Shown here piece after piece: positions 29,657 through 37,693 of a stretch of DNA of 64,000 bases; position 1 is the stretch's first letter; the number at the start of each line of letters is the position of its first letter. Made by a program: the position numbers and the translations under genes. Origin of the DNA: Albidovulum aestuarii (lineage in GTDB: Bacteria > Pseudomonadota > Alphaproteobacteria > Rhodobacterales > Rhodobacteraceae); the NCBI RefSeq assembly GCF_029961185.1, contig NZ_JASBQQ010000001.1:248001-312000 (forward strand). Direction: 5' to 3'. The notes under the pieces were generated by a model. It did no database searches, was not told the origin of the DNA, and saw nothing but the letters and a program-made list of their open reading frames with translations.

Positions 29657-30664
29657 TCAGTCGAACCGCACACCGCTTTTCTGTGCGCGAAGCCTCGGGT
29701 CCTGCGACTTCACCAGAACCGGGCGTCCCCCCAGCGCCTCGTCGCAGCGTTCGAGGGTTTCGCGTTCGAGACGTTCCATCGCTTCGGTGGTGTAGAAGGT
29801 GAGGTGCGGCAGCATCAGGACGTTGGGAAGCGCGAAAAGCGGGCTCATGAGATGGCCGGAGAGACTGAGCGGTTCGGCGGAAAAGACATCAAGCCCGGCG
29901 CCTGCGATCCGGCCTCCGGTCAGGGCGGCGACCAAAGCCGACTCATCAACCAGCGCGCCGCGCGAGGAGTTGATGAGGAAGGCGGTCGGCTTCATCGCGG
30001 CGAGTTCGGCGGCCCCGATGATGTGGCGGGTCGAAGCATTCAGCGTGCAGTGGAGCGAGACGACATCGCTTTGCCGCAGCAGGTCGTGCAGGTCGTCGAT
30101 CTTTTCGATGCCCAGCGCCGCCATCTCCTCGGCCGACATACCCGGCGTGTAGGAGATGACCCGGGCGCGAAAGCCCTGACCCGCCATGCGGGCAAAGCTG
30201 CGACCGATCCTGCCCAGCCCGACGATGCCTACGGTCTTTCCCGCGATATCCGAGCCCATCCACCGGGCGGTGGGCCAGGCCCAGCCCTCGGCCCGCATCT
30301 GCCGGTCAAGGGGGATCAGGTTCTTCGCCAGCGCGATCATCAGGGTGAACGCACCCTCGGCCACGGTTTCCTCGGCATATTCGGGGATATTGACGACCGG
30401 AATGGCGCGCGCGATGGCCGCCGGGATATCGATCGCGTCGATGCCGACACCGTATTTGACGATCCCCTTCAGGCGCGGCGCGGCGGCGATTACCCGCGCC
30501 GTCACCGGTGTATAGCACATGAGCAGAAGGTCAGCGTCGGCCACCGCCGCAATGAGATCGGCCTCGGACGCGCCGTCGGGCAAGAGGACAAGGTCACCCC
30601 GTTTGCGCAATTCGGCGTCAAGAAACGGCGTTTGCAGTTCAGCATCGGTGCGGACGATCTTCAT
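29657..30664 (-). CDS. D-isomer-specific 2-hydroxyacid dehydrogenase
   Basis: This 335-residue NAD-dependent dehydrogenase resembles phosphoglycerate dehydrogenase and C-terminal-binding-protein homologues. The Rossmann motif is GKTVGIVGLGRIGRSFARMA at about 140-160. The catalytic Arg lies in NSSRGALVDESALVAALTGG, the Glu in AGLDVFSAEPL, and the His in LMLPHLTFYTTEAMERL. The substrate is not apparent. It ends convergently with the AGE epimerase gene. Its start is 76 bases from the divergent acylphosphatase. Confidence 0.87.
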   Translation of the reverse strand: MKIVRTDAELQTPFLDAELRKRGDLVLLPDGASEADLIAAVADADLLLMCYTPVTARVIAAAPRLKGIVKYGVGIDAIDIPAAIARAIPVVNIPEYAEETVAEGAFTLMIALAKNLIPLDRQMRAEGWAWPTARWMGSDIAGKTVGIVGLGRIGRSFARMAGQGFRARVISYTPGMSAEEMAALGIEKIDDLHDLLRQSDVVSLHCTLNASTRHIIGAAELAAMKPTAFLINSSRGALVDESALVAALTGGRIAGAGLDVFSAEPLSLSGHLMSPLFALPNVLMLPHLTFYTTEAMERLERETLERCDEALGGRPVLVKSQDPRLRAQKSGVRFD

Positions 30665-30740
30665 GGCCCCTGCCCCGTCTTCGGTTATGGCCTGACCGTG
30701 CTATCATGGGGCGATCGGACCAGCCATAGCGGAGGACGCA

Positions 30741-31019
30741 ATGCGCGAGGTTGCCTGTTCTGTCAGGGTCACGGGCCGGGTGCAGGGTGTGGCCTACCGC
30801 GCATGGACGCGGTCTCAGGCCGTGGCGCTCGGCCTGAGGGGTTGGGTCCGCAATCGCGGCGATGGCTCGGTTCTGGCGCTGATCGCGGGGCCTGAGGCCG
30901 CCGTAGATGCGATGGTCATGGCGATGGGTGAAGGACCCGGGGCTGCGCGGGTGACCGATGTCTGGCGGGAAGAGGCCGATCCGGCCACGGTGCCCGCGGG
31001 CTTCGACATTGTCGGTTGA
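30741..31019 (+). CDS. acyP: Acylphosphatase
   Basis: This 92-residue small cytoplasmic enzyme hydrolyses acyl phosphates. It carries VRVTGRVQGVAYRAWTRSQAVALGLRGWVRNRGDGSVLALIAG, with the phosphate-binding loop (GRVQGVAYR, catalytic Arg) and the catalytic Asn in WVRNRGDG. AGCGGAGGACGC precedes the ATG. It is a single gene followed by a strong hairpin. Confidence 0.95.
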   Translation: MREVACSVRVTGRVQGVAYRAWTRSQAVALGLRGWVRNRGDGSVLALIAGPEAAVDAMVMAMGEGPGAARVTDVWREEADPATVPAGFDIVG

Positions 31020-31023
31020 AGGG

Positions 31024-31055
31024 GCCGGTGCCGCCCGGAGAGAGGCGGCACCGGC
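31024..31055 (+). terminator. Hairpin terminator candidate after acyP
   Basis: GCCGGTGCCGCC (31024-31035) and GGCGGCACCGGC (31044-31055) form a perfect 12-bp stem with an 8-base loop. TGTTCTG follows. It sits between the convergent acyP and the secreted-protein gene. Confidence 0.65.
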
Positions 31056-31068
31056 TGTTCTGACGCCG

Positions 31069-31881
31069 TCACTCCGGACAGGGGTCCTTGGCGTTCAGAA
31101 GGTTGCCGGTCGAATACCAGACCGTCTGCGCGGCGCTCAGGTCGAGCGTTTCGGGCTTGTCCGTCCGCCCCTCGAAATTGATCGGATGCGTCGTGGCTGA
31201 AAGCGGTTCTGAGCAGTTCAGCGGTTCGGAGGGCAAATCGGGGAATTCAACCACCACCCCTGCCACCAGTTCCGCCGCTGAAAGCCAGTTGGGCGCGGCG
31301 GGCAGCGTCACGATGTGCTGAAAGGACGGATCACGGGCGATGTAGTGCGTCAGATGCGCCTCATGGCCCTGCCCGAAGATGATATAATTCAGGTTTTCAG
31401 GGCGTTCGATCGAGAAGTTGAAGTGACGGAAGATCACAACATCCTCGATCGTGACCGGCACATTGTCCCACAGGACCGCCCCGGGCGTACCGCCGCCCGC
31501 ATTGGAATAGCCGTCATAGATCGTCGCTTTGAACTGCCGCACTTCGCCCGCCTTGATCTCGGGCAGGGTGAACTGGTCGTCCGCGACATTGATCAGGTTA
31601 TAGGCCGTGCCGGGATTTGCCGCGCGCAGCTTGCGGTATTCCGCCATCTGCTCTTCGGGCAGGCTCGCGCGCAGCACGACCTGATACATGTGCTTTTCCA
31701 TCGTGAACATCGGCATGTGGAGCAGAAATAGGCTGTCCTCACCCACCATGAACATGCCGTGTAGGCCGGGTTGATCGGCCGCATCCGGGCCGGGCCCATG
31801 CGCGCGGGATGGGATGGCGAGGCCGATAAGGAGGAGGATCACGAGGGCCAGCGCGAGGGCGTAGGATATGGATCGGCTCAT
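31069..31881 (-). CDS. Secreted or membrane-anchored protein of unknown function in the tyrosinase cluster
   Basis: This 270-residue protein begins with a strongly hydrophobic N-terminal segment (about 7-25, SYALALALVILLLIGLAIPSRA) that is a signal peptide or anchor. The mature part is rich in His and Met near its start (HGMFMVGEDSLFLLHMPMFTMEKHMYQVVLRA). That layout could bind copper, which is an inference. It has two Cys near the C-terminus (C223 and C268). I do not recognise a family. Its ATG overlaps the stop of the cytochrome gene (ATGA), so it is translated with it and ends the four-gene minus-strand cluster. Confidence 0.75.
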   Translation of the reverse strand: MSRSISYALALALVILLLIGLAIPSRAHGPGPDAADQPGLHGMFMVGEDSLFLLHMPMFTMEKHMYQVVLRASLPEEQMAEYRKLRAANPGTAYNLINVADDQFTLPEIKAGEVRQFKATIYDGYSNAGGGTPGAVLWDNVPVTIEDVVIFRHFNFSIERPENLNYIIFGQGHEAHLTHYIARDPSFQHIVTLPAAPNWLSAAELVAGVVVEFPDLPSEPLNCSEPLSATTHPINFEGRTDKPETLDLSAAQTVWYSTGNLLNAKDPCPE

Positions 31882-33377
31882 TCGGAAAACTCCTTGGAAA
31901 TGGCTACACCGGTCACGGGCTGGCTGCTCGACGCCGTGCCGAAGAGGAATGAGAAGTCAGAGGCGAGCGTCGTGCTGCCCGCAATGGTCGCGCTCTGGTG
32001 GCAGGCATTGCAGGAAGGGCCGAGGCCGGGCGTGAAAAGCTGGGCGTAGGTCTCCATCGTCGTATTGGCGACTGGCGCATTGGCTTCGGACTGGAAGGTG
32101 CCGTAGTTCAGCGGCACGACGGCATTCGCCCCCGGTTCAGGCGACGGCGGTGCCGCGGCACCGTCCCAGAGGACGTTGACGAGTTGGTAGTACTGGAAGA
32201 CCGATTGGCCGCGGCTACTGGTCGCGAAGAGCTTCTGAACCTCGCTGTTAGTCGTATCGAGACCGGTGGAGATCGGCACCTGCCGCGTCACCTGAATGGG
32301 TTTGGAATAGTCGCAGGTCTGGCCGCATTTCGGCATCACGTTCGGCGTGTCGCTGCTTTGCGGATTGTTGAAGCTGTAACCCGCGGGCGGCGTACCGTTG
32401 CCGGGTACGTTGTCCACCTGTTCAAAGGTCGACCAGATGAAATTCGGCATCGAGGCAGTCTTGTGGATGATATGCAGCCCCACCAGCCCCACGACCGTTT
32501 CGCTGCAGCTGCCGTCCGGCGCGACCAGATAGGCGGCCGAGGTCAGGTATCGGTCGTAAAGTGCTGTATTCGTTCCAAGGTTGCGCCAGGCGGCCTTGAG
32601 TTCGAAGGCGCCGAGTTGATCCTGGCCCTGCACGCTCGTCCCGGCGGGCAGCCCCTTGGGCAGCGACAGGCCCTCGGGCGTGGAGCCATCGGCATTGGTG
32701 GCGACGGCCATTTGATTGGCAGCGTCATAGAGCTTCTTGCCGACGATATAGTCGTATTCCGCCTTGCCCATCAGGCGTTCGAAGAAAACGAGGTTGCCCG
32801 ATTGATCGGTCAGCCAACCGCCCGTGGCTTCGAGTATTTCGTCCGAAACGGTCGAAAGCGTCCCGGTCCCAAGGTTGAATCGGTGTACCGGATGCGTCGC
32901 GGATTTCGAGGTGGCGGTCAGCACCCTGCCCGTCCCGCCCCTGCCGAGCGTGCTATTGGCAGAGGTGCAGGTCGAGGGCGGGGGAGGCACGACGCCCCAA
33001 TCCGTCGGCGTTGCGGCCCCGGGTTTGAAGACCTCGGGCGCGGCCATGAAGCTTTGCCAGACCGTGGCCCCTTCCATCGCCTGCCCACCCTGCCCCGGCA
33101 GGCCGAAATCGGCGATGGTCGCGCTGCGGTCAGGTTCACCCGCCTTGGCGGGCGTTGCGGGCCAGCCGGGATCGACCGGCCAGTTGAGCGACAGGAACAT
33201 CTGCCAGGAATAGCAGTTCATATCGGCCTGGGTTGCGGTGAACGGCGTATCCCCCGTCAGGAACTTTGACGAGGTCGGATCGGTGATGAGCTGGCCGCTG
33301 CAGGACTGCGCCTGAGCGGCGCCGGTGGCGAGGAACAGGCTGATGACCAAGATGCAGAGATGAGAATGGATTTGCAT
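31878..33377 (-). CDS. Secreted mono-haem cytochrome c family protein
   Basis: This 499-residue periplasmic protein has a signal peptide (MQIHSHLCILVISLFLATGAAQA, cleavage near 23) and one haem-binding motif, CNACH, at 456-460 close to the C-terminus. It is preceded by TYAQLFTPGLGPS. The long region before it (about 45-440) has conserved-looking aromatic stretches such as NCYSWQMFLSLNWP and HIIHKTASMPNFIWSTFEQVDNVPG. These resemble uncharacterised cytochrome-like proteins annotated in other proteobacteria. Many cysteines suggest disulfides. It may take electrons from, or give them to, the tyrosinase-like enzyme encoded upstream. Confidence 0.8.
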   Translation of the reverse strand: MQIHSHLCILVISLFLATGAAQAQSCSGQLITDPTSSKFLTGDTPFTATQADMNCYSWQMFLSLNWPVDPGWPATPAKAGEPDRSATIADFGLPGQGGQAMEGATVWQSFMAAPEVFKPGAATPTDWGVVPPPPSTCTSANSTLGRGGTGRVLTATSKSATHPVHRFNLGTGTLSTVSDEILEATGGWLTDQSGNLVFFERLMGKAEYDYIVGKKLYDAANQMAVATNADGSTPEGLSLPKGLPAGTSVQGQDQLGAFELKAAWRNLGTNTALYDRYLTSAAYLVAPDGSCSETVVGLVGLHIIHKTASMPNFIWSTFEQVDNVPGNGTPPAGYSFNNPQSSDTPNVMPKCGQTCDYSKPIQVTRQVPISTGLDTTNSEVQKLFATSSRGQSVFQYYQLVNVLWDGAAAPPSPEPGANAVVPLNYGTFQSEANAPVANTTMETYAQLFTPGLGPSCNACHQSATIAGSTTLASDFSFLFGTASSSQPVTGVAISKEFSE

Positions 33378-33404
33378 GAAATACCCCTGTGCGGAGATGA
33401 AATA

Positions 33405-33439
33405 ACAGGGCGGCCCTGGCGGTTTCGGGGCCGCCCTGT
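33405..33439 (-). terminator. 12-bp hairpin between the 577-aa gene and the cytochrome gene
   Basis: ACAGGGCGGCCC (33405-33416) pairs with GGGCCGCCCTGT (33428-33439). On the minus strand it comes 3 bases after the stop of the 577-residue gene and is followed by TATTTC. It could partially terminate transcription or protect the mRNA 3' end, so that the last two genes are made in smaller amounts. Confidence 0.6.
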
Positions 33440-33442
33440 CGC

Positions 33443-35176
33443 TCAGGCTGACGGGATGAGGGCCAGCCCGGCTTCCCAGGGATGTTCGGCAGGCGTAGGG
33501 TTCTGCCCTTCACCGGGGTTCAGCGCCCGGACCTTGACCGGACCGGGCGCCGCCCCTTTTGCAACCGTTACACTCATCACATACCCTTGTGTGCCGCCGC
33601 CATTGGTCTGCCCCGGTACGGCCGATGCATTCTTGAGAAACTGCTCCACCACGCAGGTGACATTCGGGTCTGAAAACTCGACCCGTGCCGATGCGGGCGT
33701 CGTGTTTTCATCTGCCCCCTGCACGACCAGCACAAATCGGTTGGTCGTTCCCGGCACCAGAAGCGCGGGCAGGTCCGACGGGGATTCGCCATAAAACAGG
33801 CTTTCGGGCAGAAGCTGTACCGGCCATGGCTGAAGCCCCGTCTTCCGGTCGGCGACGCAGGCCAGCGCCGTGAGGTCGGGCGCGTCCCCGTTCGGCGTGA
33901 CAGCAAGTGCGATCTTCATCTGGTTCAGGATCACGCCGACATGGCTGATCGGAATGCCGTAGATGGTGCAATCCTCGATCGAAAACCCCGCGCTGTCGGG
34001 AATGTCGAAGGTGACATGCAGAATCTGATCAGAGCCGTTCGGCCCGGTCCCGGCGGTGCCGCGGGTGATCTGCCAATAGCCCGAGATATCCTCGCCATTC
34101 GGGCCCTGCCAACCTGCGAAGCTTTGCGGCTGCTGGATGTAAAGGCCGACCGGATCGGTCAGGGTAAGTTTCGACTTGCGCGACGCCTGATTGGCGGCGA
34201 ACCCGATATTTGGATCGGAGTTACGGAAGTTCTGGCCGTATTGCGCGCAGCAGATCAGCGTCTGGGGATTGGTATTGACCGAAGCCGACCGTTGTATCGT
34301 CGCTGCGGCAGCAAGATAGACCTCGGCCGAAAGCGTGTTCGGGGGTGAGGTGAGGTGCATGGCGCCACCAAAGGACCCGATCACACGGCTTGGGCCACGG
34401 TTCCACTTGTTGGTCGGGTCATAGGCCGGGTTGCCCGTCGTCGGGTCGATGACAGGATCGCCCTTCTTGCCCGTCGGCTGATCGTATTCGTAGCGCAGGT
34501 AAAGGTCCTCAAGCTGCACTGTCGGGTCGATATAGGCCTTGTAGATGCCGAGAACCGCCTTGGGGTTCTGCCGCCACATCGTCAGGTAATAGGCAGGGTT
34601 TTCGCAGGTGAAGGCAATCGACTGCATCTTTCCGGCCGCATTCCGCAGGATCGACCATTCACAATACTCATCCTGCCAGCCGCGCGGACCCGGGGGCGAG
34701 AAATCGGTGTATTTGCCGGTCCAGTTGATACTCGGGCAGCGCTCGGCCGGGATTTTCAGCAGGACCTGCCCCGGTTGCGGGTCGTAGAGCACGAAGGTCG
34801 TGCCGTTCTTCGCGATCTGCCCGGTATCGGCGAGCGCCTGCACCTCGTCCATGGTCAGCGGGGCGGTCAACTGGCCGCCATTGGTGATGCCGGGATTGGT
34901 CAGGAACTGAATGAGCCGGTTGGGAAACGGCGTCCATTCTACCACGGCGGCGGTCGCGGTACCCATGCCGGCAGTCAGCGGATTGTAATAGTTGTCGCGC
35001 GGCGCGTCGTTCAGGTTCGACCAGGGATTGCCGATGATCGACATCTCGGTCCAGCCGGCGACATTATCGCTCCAGCCCTTCTGGAACGCGGCGAGATCGG
35101 CGGCAGGCAGGCCCAGTTGCTGATAGTCCTTCGGCCCCTGATGGGCCGGCGTCGTGAAACAGGTGAAGCTCGACAT
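33443..35176 (-). CDS. 577-aa protein of unknown function, partner of the tyrosinase-like enzyme
   Basis: I do not recognise the family. The protein has no signal peptide (MSSFTCFTTPAHQGPKDYQQLGLPAADLAAF) and is rich in aromatic and Asn/Pro residues. It includes DEYCEWSILRNAAGKMQSIAFTCENPAYYLTMWRQNP near the middle and a C-terminal Ig-like beta stretch (FVLVVQGADENTTPASARVEF, then VKVRALNPGEGQNPTPAEHPWEAGLA). The ATG at 35174-35176 has AAAGGA seven bases upstream. It starts 25 bases after the tyrosinase gene on the same strand, so the two are very likely co-expressed. A structural subunit or substrate-capturing partner is conceivable. Confidence 0.75.
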   Translation of the reverse strand: MSSFTCFTTPAHQGPKDYQQLGLPAADLAAFQKGWSDNVAGWTEMSIIGNPWSNLNDAPRDNYYNPLTAGMGTATAAVVEWTPFPNRLIQFLTNPGITNGGQLTAPLTMDEVQALADTGQIAKNGTTFVLYDPQPGQVLLKIPAERCPSINWTGKYTDFSPPGPRGWQDEYCEWSILRNAAGKMQSIAFTCENPAYYLTMWRQNPKAVLGIYKAYIDPTVQLEDLYLRYEYDQPTGKKGDPVIDPTTGNPAYDPTNKWNRGPSRVIGSFGGAMHLTSPPNTLSAEVYLAAAATIQRSASVNTNPQTLICCAQYGQNFRNSDPNIGFAANQASRKSKLTLTDPVGLYIQQPQSFAGWQGPNGEDISGYWQITRGTAGTGPNGSDQILHVTFDIPDSAGFSIEDCTIYGIPISHVGVILNQMKIALAVTPNGDAPDLTALACVADRKTGLQPWPVQLLPESLFYGESPSDLPALLVPGTTNRFVLVVQGADENTTPASARVEFSDPNVTCVVEQFLKNASAVPGQTNGGGTQGYVMSVTVAKGAAPGPVKVRALNPGEGQNPTPAEHPWEAGLALIPSA

Positions 35177-35201
35177 TCGGAAATCCTTTCGGTCTGGGAC
35201 G

Positions 35202-37037
35202 TCAGTGGCAGCAGGGCCGCTGTAACGACCGGTCGACGGGGGCGAAACGCAGGTCCCCCCAGTGGAAAACAGGGGTAAATCCGGGCAAAGCCCGATACTC
35301 GTCGTCACTCAATTCATGTCCGGTATGCAGATGGCTGACCCGGAGGCAGAGCCCCGGCTCCTCTCCGGCGGACAGTCCCAGCGCCGCTGTCGCGCGGGAG
35401 GCGTCCAGCATGCGCGGGACGCCATGTCGGATGCAGCGACCCTTGTCGTCCGCGATGCCCATGCCGATGCGGCTGAAACGGCCGACATAGGCGGGATTGT
35501 CGGCCCGCGCCTCTCCCGCCTTGCCACCCAGGAAGACATCGATCGCGTAGCTGTCATGGGTGCAGCGCACGCCGTCGAAGATGACCCATGCAGCACCCCG
35601 GGCGCTGGCGGACGGGGCGCTGGCGGACGGGGCGCTGGCGGACGGGGCGCTGGCGGACGGGGCAGGCCCACCACTCATCGCCTGCCCCGTCCTCGCGCCG
35701 GACCCAGCCACCGGCGCGCGCCCCGTGAACTGCGGCGCGACAGGCGGGCCATAGTCGTAGCCCAGATGTCGGCTGTCCTGCGCCAGATCGCCCAGCGTCG
35801 TAAAGCGCCACAGGTCGGGAGTCGCTTCATTGATCTCTGCCGCCACCGGGCCGGTAAAGGGCCTGAGCGCCACGCCAGCGGTGTATTGCGCCACCGGATG
35901 GGCGCGGAGCCAGACCTCCAGCATCCGGTCGATATTGGCGTGGTAGCAGATGAAGATCGGGTCGAAGGCGGTATAGGCATTGTCGGCCATGTCGGCGCCG
36001 ATCCAGCCGTGGTAATTGTCATGCGGCTGCTCATAGGCGCCGTCGAAATTCTGGTCGCGGTAGGGGTAAAGGTCATCCGGCTGCGGCGGATGGAAGGCGG
36101 GAATATTGGCCCATGGAAAGCCGGGCGATCCCTGCGGTACGCTGAAAGTCGGGAATTTCAGCGCATCGACCACCTGCTGCTGGAAAATCTCCGCCATCGC
36201 GAAGAGCTTCGCCCGCTCGGCCCGGTGATCGTCACCCCTGGTGTAAAACAGCGGATCGCGCTGGACATAGGTGCAGTCGGGACCCGACATCCTGCCGATG
36301 GCGCAAATCTTCGACTGCCCGTCCTTGGCCGCCGCGTAGCGCAAAGGATTTGGCCGGGTCTCACCGGTGCCGGGATGCACATAGGTCTCATCCAGAAAGC
36401 ATTGCGGCAGTCCCGCCGACGGGCTGCCATCAATGCTCGCATCCTTCGCCATCCAGTCCCAGTAAGGGATCGGGCAGCCAAGAAGCGTCTCAAGATACAT
36501 CAGGTATCCGCGATGCCAGAAGGCAAAGGCCTCCTGATAGTGCAGGCACCAGTTGGTATGGATATAGGCCCATTTCTGCCAGGGCGAGGACGTGGACGGA
36601 TCGCCGACCTGCATGATGTCGTCAAGCCGCGCGCGGAAATCGTCGATCTCATCAGGACGCATCGCGGCCAGATCGCGCCGGATATAGGGCTCGGAAGGCG
36701 GGGCCGGCGGTTTGGGGATACGGTCGGCCTTGTCGATCGGATCGGAGGACACCCTGCGCCAGCCCTGATTGACCCACAGCCGGAAAGTTTCAAGCGCATC
36801 GAAGGGCCAGAACTGCCGCACATCGTCCGTCAGCGGCATCGAGCGCGACGCAAGGTGATTGTAGATCGTCACCGACCATTCGCGGACAGACGCATAGTCG
36901 CCAAGGTCAATCAGATAGCCTTTCATGCAGCCGCGCCAGCCCTTGGCAATATCTGCGCGATCTTCGGCGGGCAGCCAGTAAGGGGCTGTGAAATAACAAC
37001 TAATGTCGTCTGTCCATATGGGTTGCGATGCAATCAT
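35202..37037 (-). CDS. Tyrosinase-like type-3 copper oxidase with repeat linker and C-terminal domain
   Basis: This protein of about 611 residues is a binuclear copper enzyme of the tyrosinase / catechol oxidase group. CuA ligands lie in HTNWCLHYQEAFAFWHR: His 160, 166 and 175 (counting from the ATG at 37035-37037), with a Cys-Leu-His that could form the Cys-His thioether seen in fungal tyrosinases. CuB ligands are His 339 and 343 in QPHDNYHGW and His 366 in ICYHANIDRMLEVW. A PSASA-type repeat linker follows at about 470-490. A C-terminal domain of about 120 residues then ends in PCCH. There is no signal peptide. An upstream start at 37139 is possible. It heads a four-gene unit and is divergent from an Lrp-type gene. 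Confidence 0.85.
   Translation of the reverse strand: MIASQPIWTDDISCYFTAPYWLPAEDRADIAKGWRGCMKGYLIDLGDYASVREWSVTIYNHLASRSMPLTDDVRQFWPFDALETFRLWVNQGWRRVSSDPIDKADRIPKPPAPPSEPYIRRDLAAMRPDEIDDFRARLDDIMQVGDPSTSSPWQKWAYIHTNWCLHYQEAFAFWHRGYLMYLETLLGCPIPYWDWMAKDASIDGSPSAGLPQCFLDETYVHPGTGETRPNPLRYAAAKDGQSKICAIGRMSGPDCTYVQRDPLFYTRGDDHRAERAKLFAMAEIFQQQVVDALKFPTFSVPQGSPGFPWANIPAFHPPQPDDLYPYRDQNFDGAYEQPHDNYHGWIGADMADNAYTAFDPIFICYHANIDRMLEVWLRAHPVAQYTAGVALRPFTGPVAAEINEATPDLWRFTTLGDLAQDSRHLGYDYGPPVAPQFTGRAPVAGSGARTGQAMSGGPAPSASAPSASAPSASAPSASARGAAWVIFDGVRCTHDSYAIDVFLGGKAGEARADNPAYVGRFSRIGMGIADDKGRCIRHGVPRMLDASRATAALGLSAGEEPGLCLRVSHLHTGHELSDDEYRALPGFTPVFHWGDLRFAPVDRSLQRPCCH
35602..35661. repeat. Four exact 15-bp tandem repeats coding a (PSASA) linker
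   Basis: The unit GCGCTGGCGGACGGG occurs four times head to tail with no change and is read on the minus strand as PSASA repeats in the tyrosinase-like protein. A whole number of codons per unit means copy-number changes would alter linker length without breaking the frame. Confidence 0.9.
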
Positions 37038-37161
37038 CAGGCATTCTGCCTTGAGGTAAAATTCCTCTTCCAGATGTACCCGTCTGAGGCGAAAAACCGT
37101 ATCTATTTTCGCCCGAGACTGATAGTTGGTTTTCACCAAAAATGCTGTTGGGGAAAAAAAC

Positions 37162-37620
37162 TTGCACGACGTCGATATTTCGATTCTGAAATTGCTTCAG
37201 GAAGATTGTTCGCTCTCATTGGAGGCGATCAGCGAACAGGTGAACCTCTCGGTGGCAAGCTGCCATCGCCGGATCAAGGCGCTGGAGGCAAAGGGTGCGA
37301 TCAAGGGCCGACGGGCCGTACTCGACGCGAATATTCTGGGATTTCCAGTCACCGGCATATTCCTAATCAAGCTCGCCCAGGACGGACCGGATGTGGACCG
37401 CCGCCTGATGCAGCGGTTGGAACGCGAACCGGCAATCGTCACCTGCTATCTTGTGACCGGAGAGTTCGATTTCGTGATGATCGCGAAATTCCGCACCGCG
37501 GCCGAGTACACCGATTATATCTACAGTTTTCTCGACACTTACGAGGATATTCGAATCCAGAGTTACACCTCTTCACTGGTCGTCCGCACGCTCAGGGACA
37601 CCGCCGCGCTGCCGCTCTGA
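37162..37620 (+). CDS. Lrp/AsnC family transcriptional regulator
   Basis: This regulator of about 152 residues has an N-terminal winged helix-turn-helix (LHDVDISILKLLQEDCSLSLEAISEQVNLSVASCHRRIKALEAKGAIKG). A C-terminal RAM ligand-binding domain follows (VTGIFLIKLAQDG...REPAIVTCYLVTGEFDFVMIAKFRTAAEYTDYIYSFL). I favour a TTG start at 37162 because Lrp proteins begin just before the first helix. A TTG at 37126 would add 12 residues. It is divergent from the tyrosinase-like gene with a short shared promoter region, so control of that cluster, perhaps by an aromatic amino acid, is plausible. Confidence 0.9.
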   Translation: MHDVDISILKLLQEDCSLSLEAISEQVNLSVASCHRRIKALEAKGAIKGRRAVLDANILGFPVTGIFLIKLAQDGPDVDRRLMQRLEREPAIVTCYLVTGEFDFVMIAKFRTAAEYTDYIYSFLDTYEDIRIQSYTSSLVVRTLRDTAALPL

Positions 37621-37693
37621 ACGGCACGCAACGGGTTGCAGGCATCAGCGTTCTGGGCAACGATCCAGCGCGTGGCAGTTAAAGGGGGACTTC

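Noticed and set aside
35602-35661. CRISPR array
   Set aside because: The repeats are contiguous 15-mers without spacers and lie inside a coding sequence. No cas gene or spaced repeats were seen anywhere in the window.
35262-37682. An 806-codon plus-strand frame opposite the tyrosinase-like gene
   Set aside because: The minus strand has intact copper-binding motifs, and the plus frame is low-complexity and crosses the real Lrp gene.
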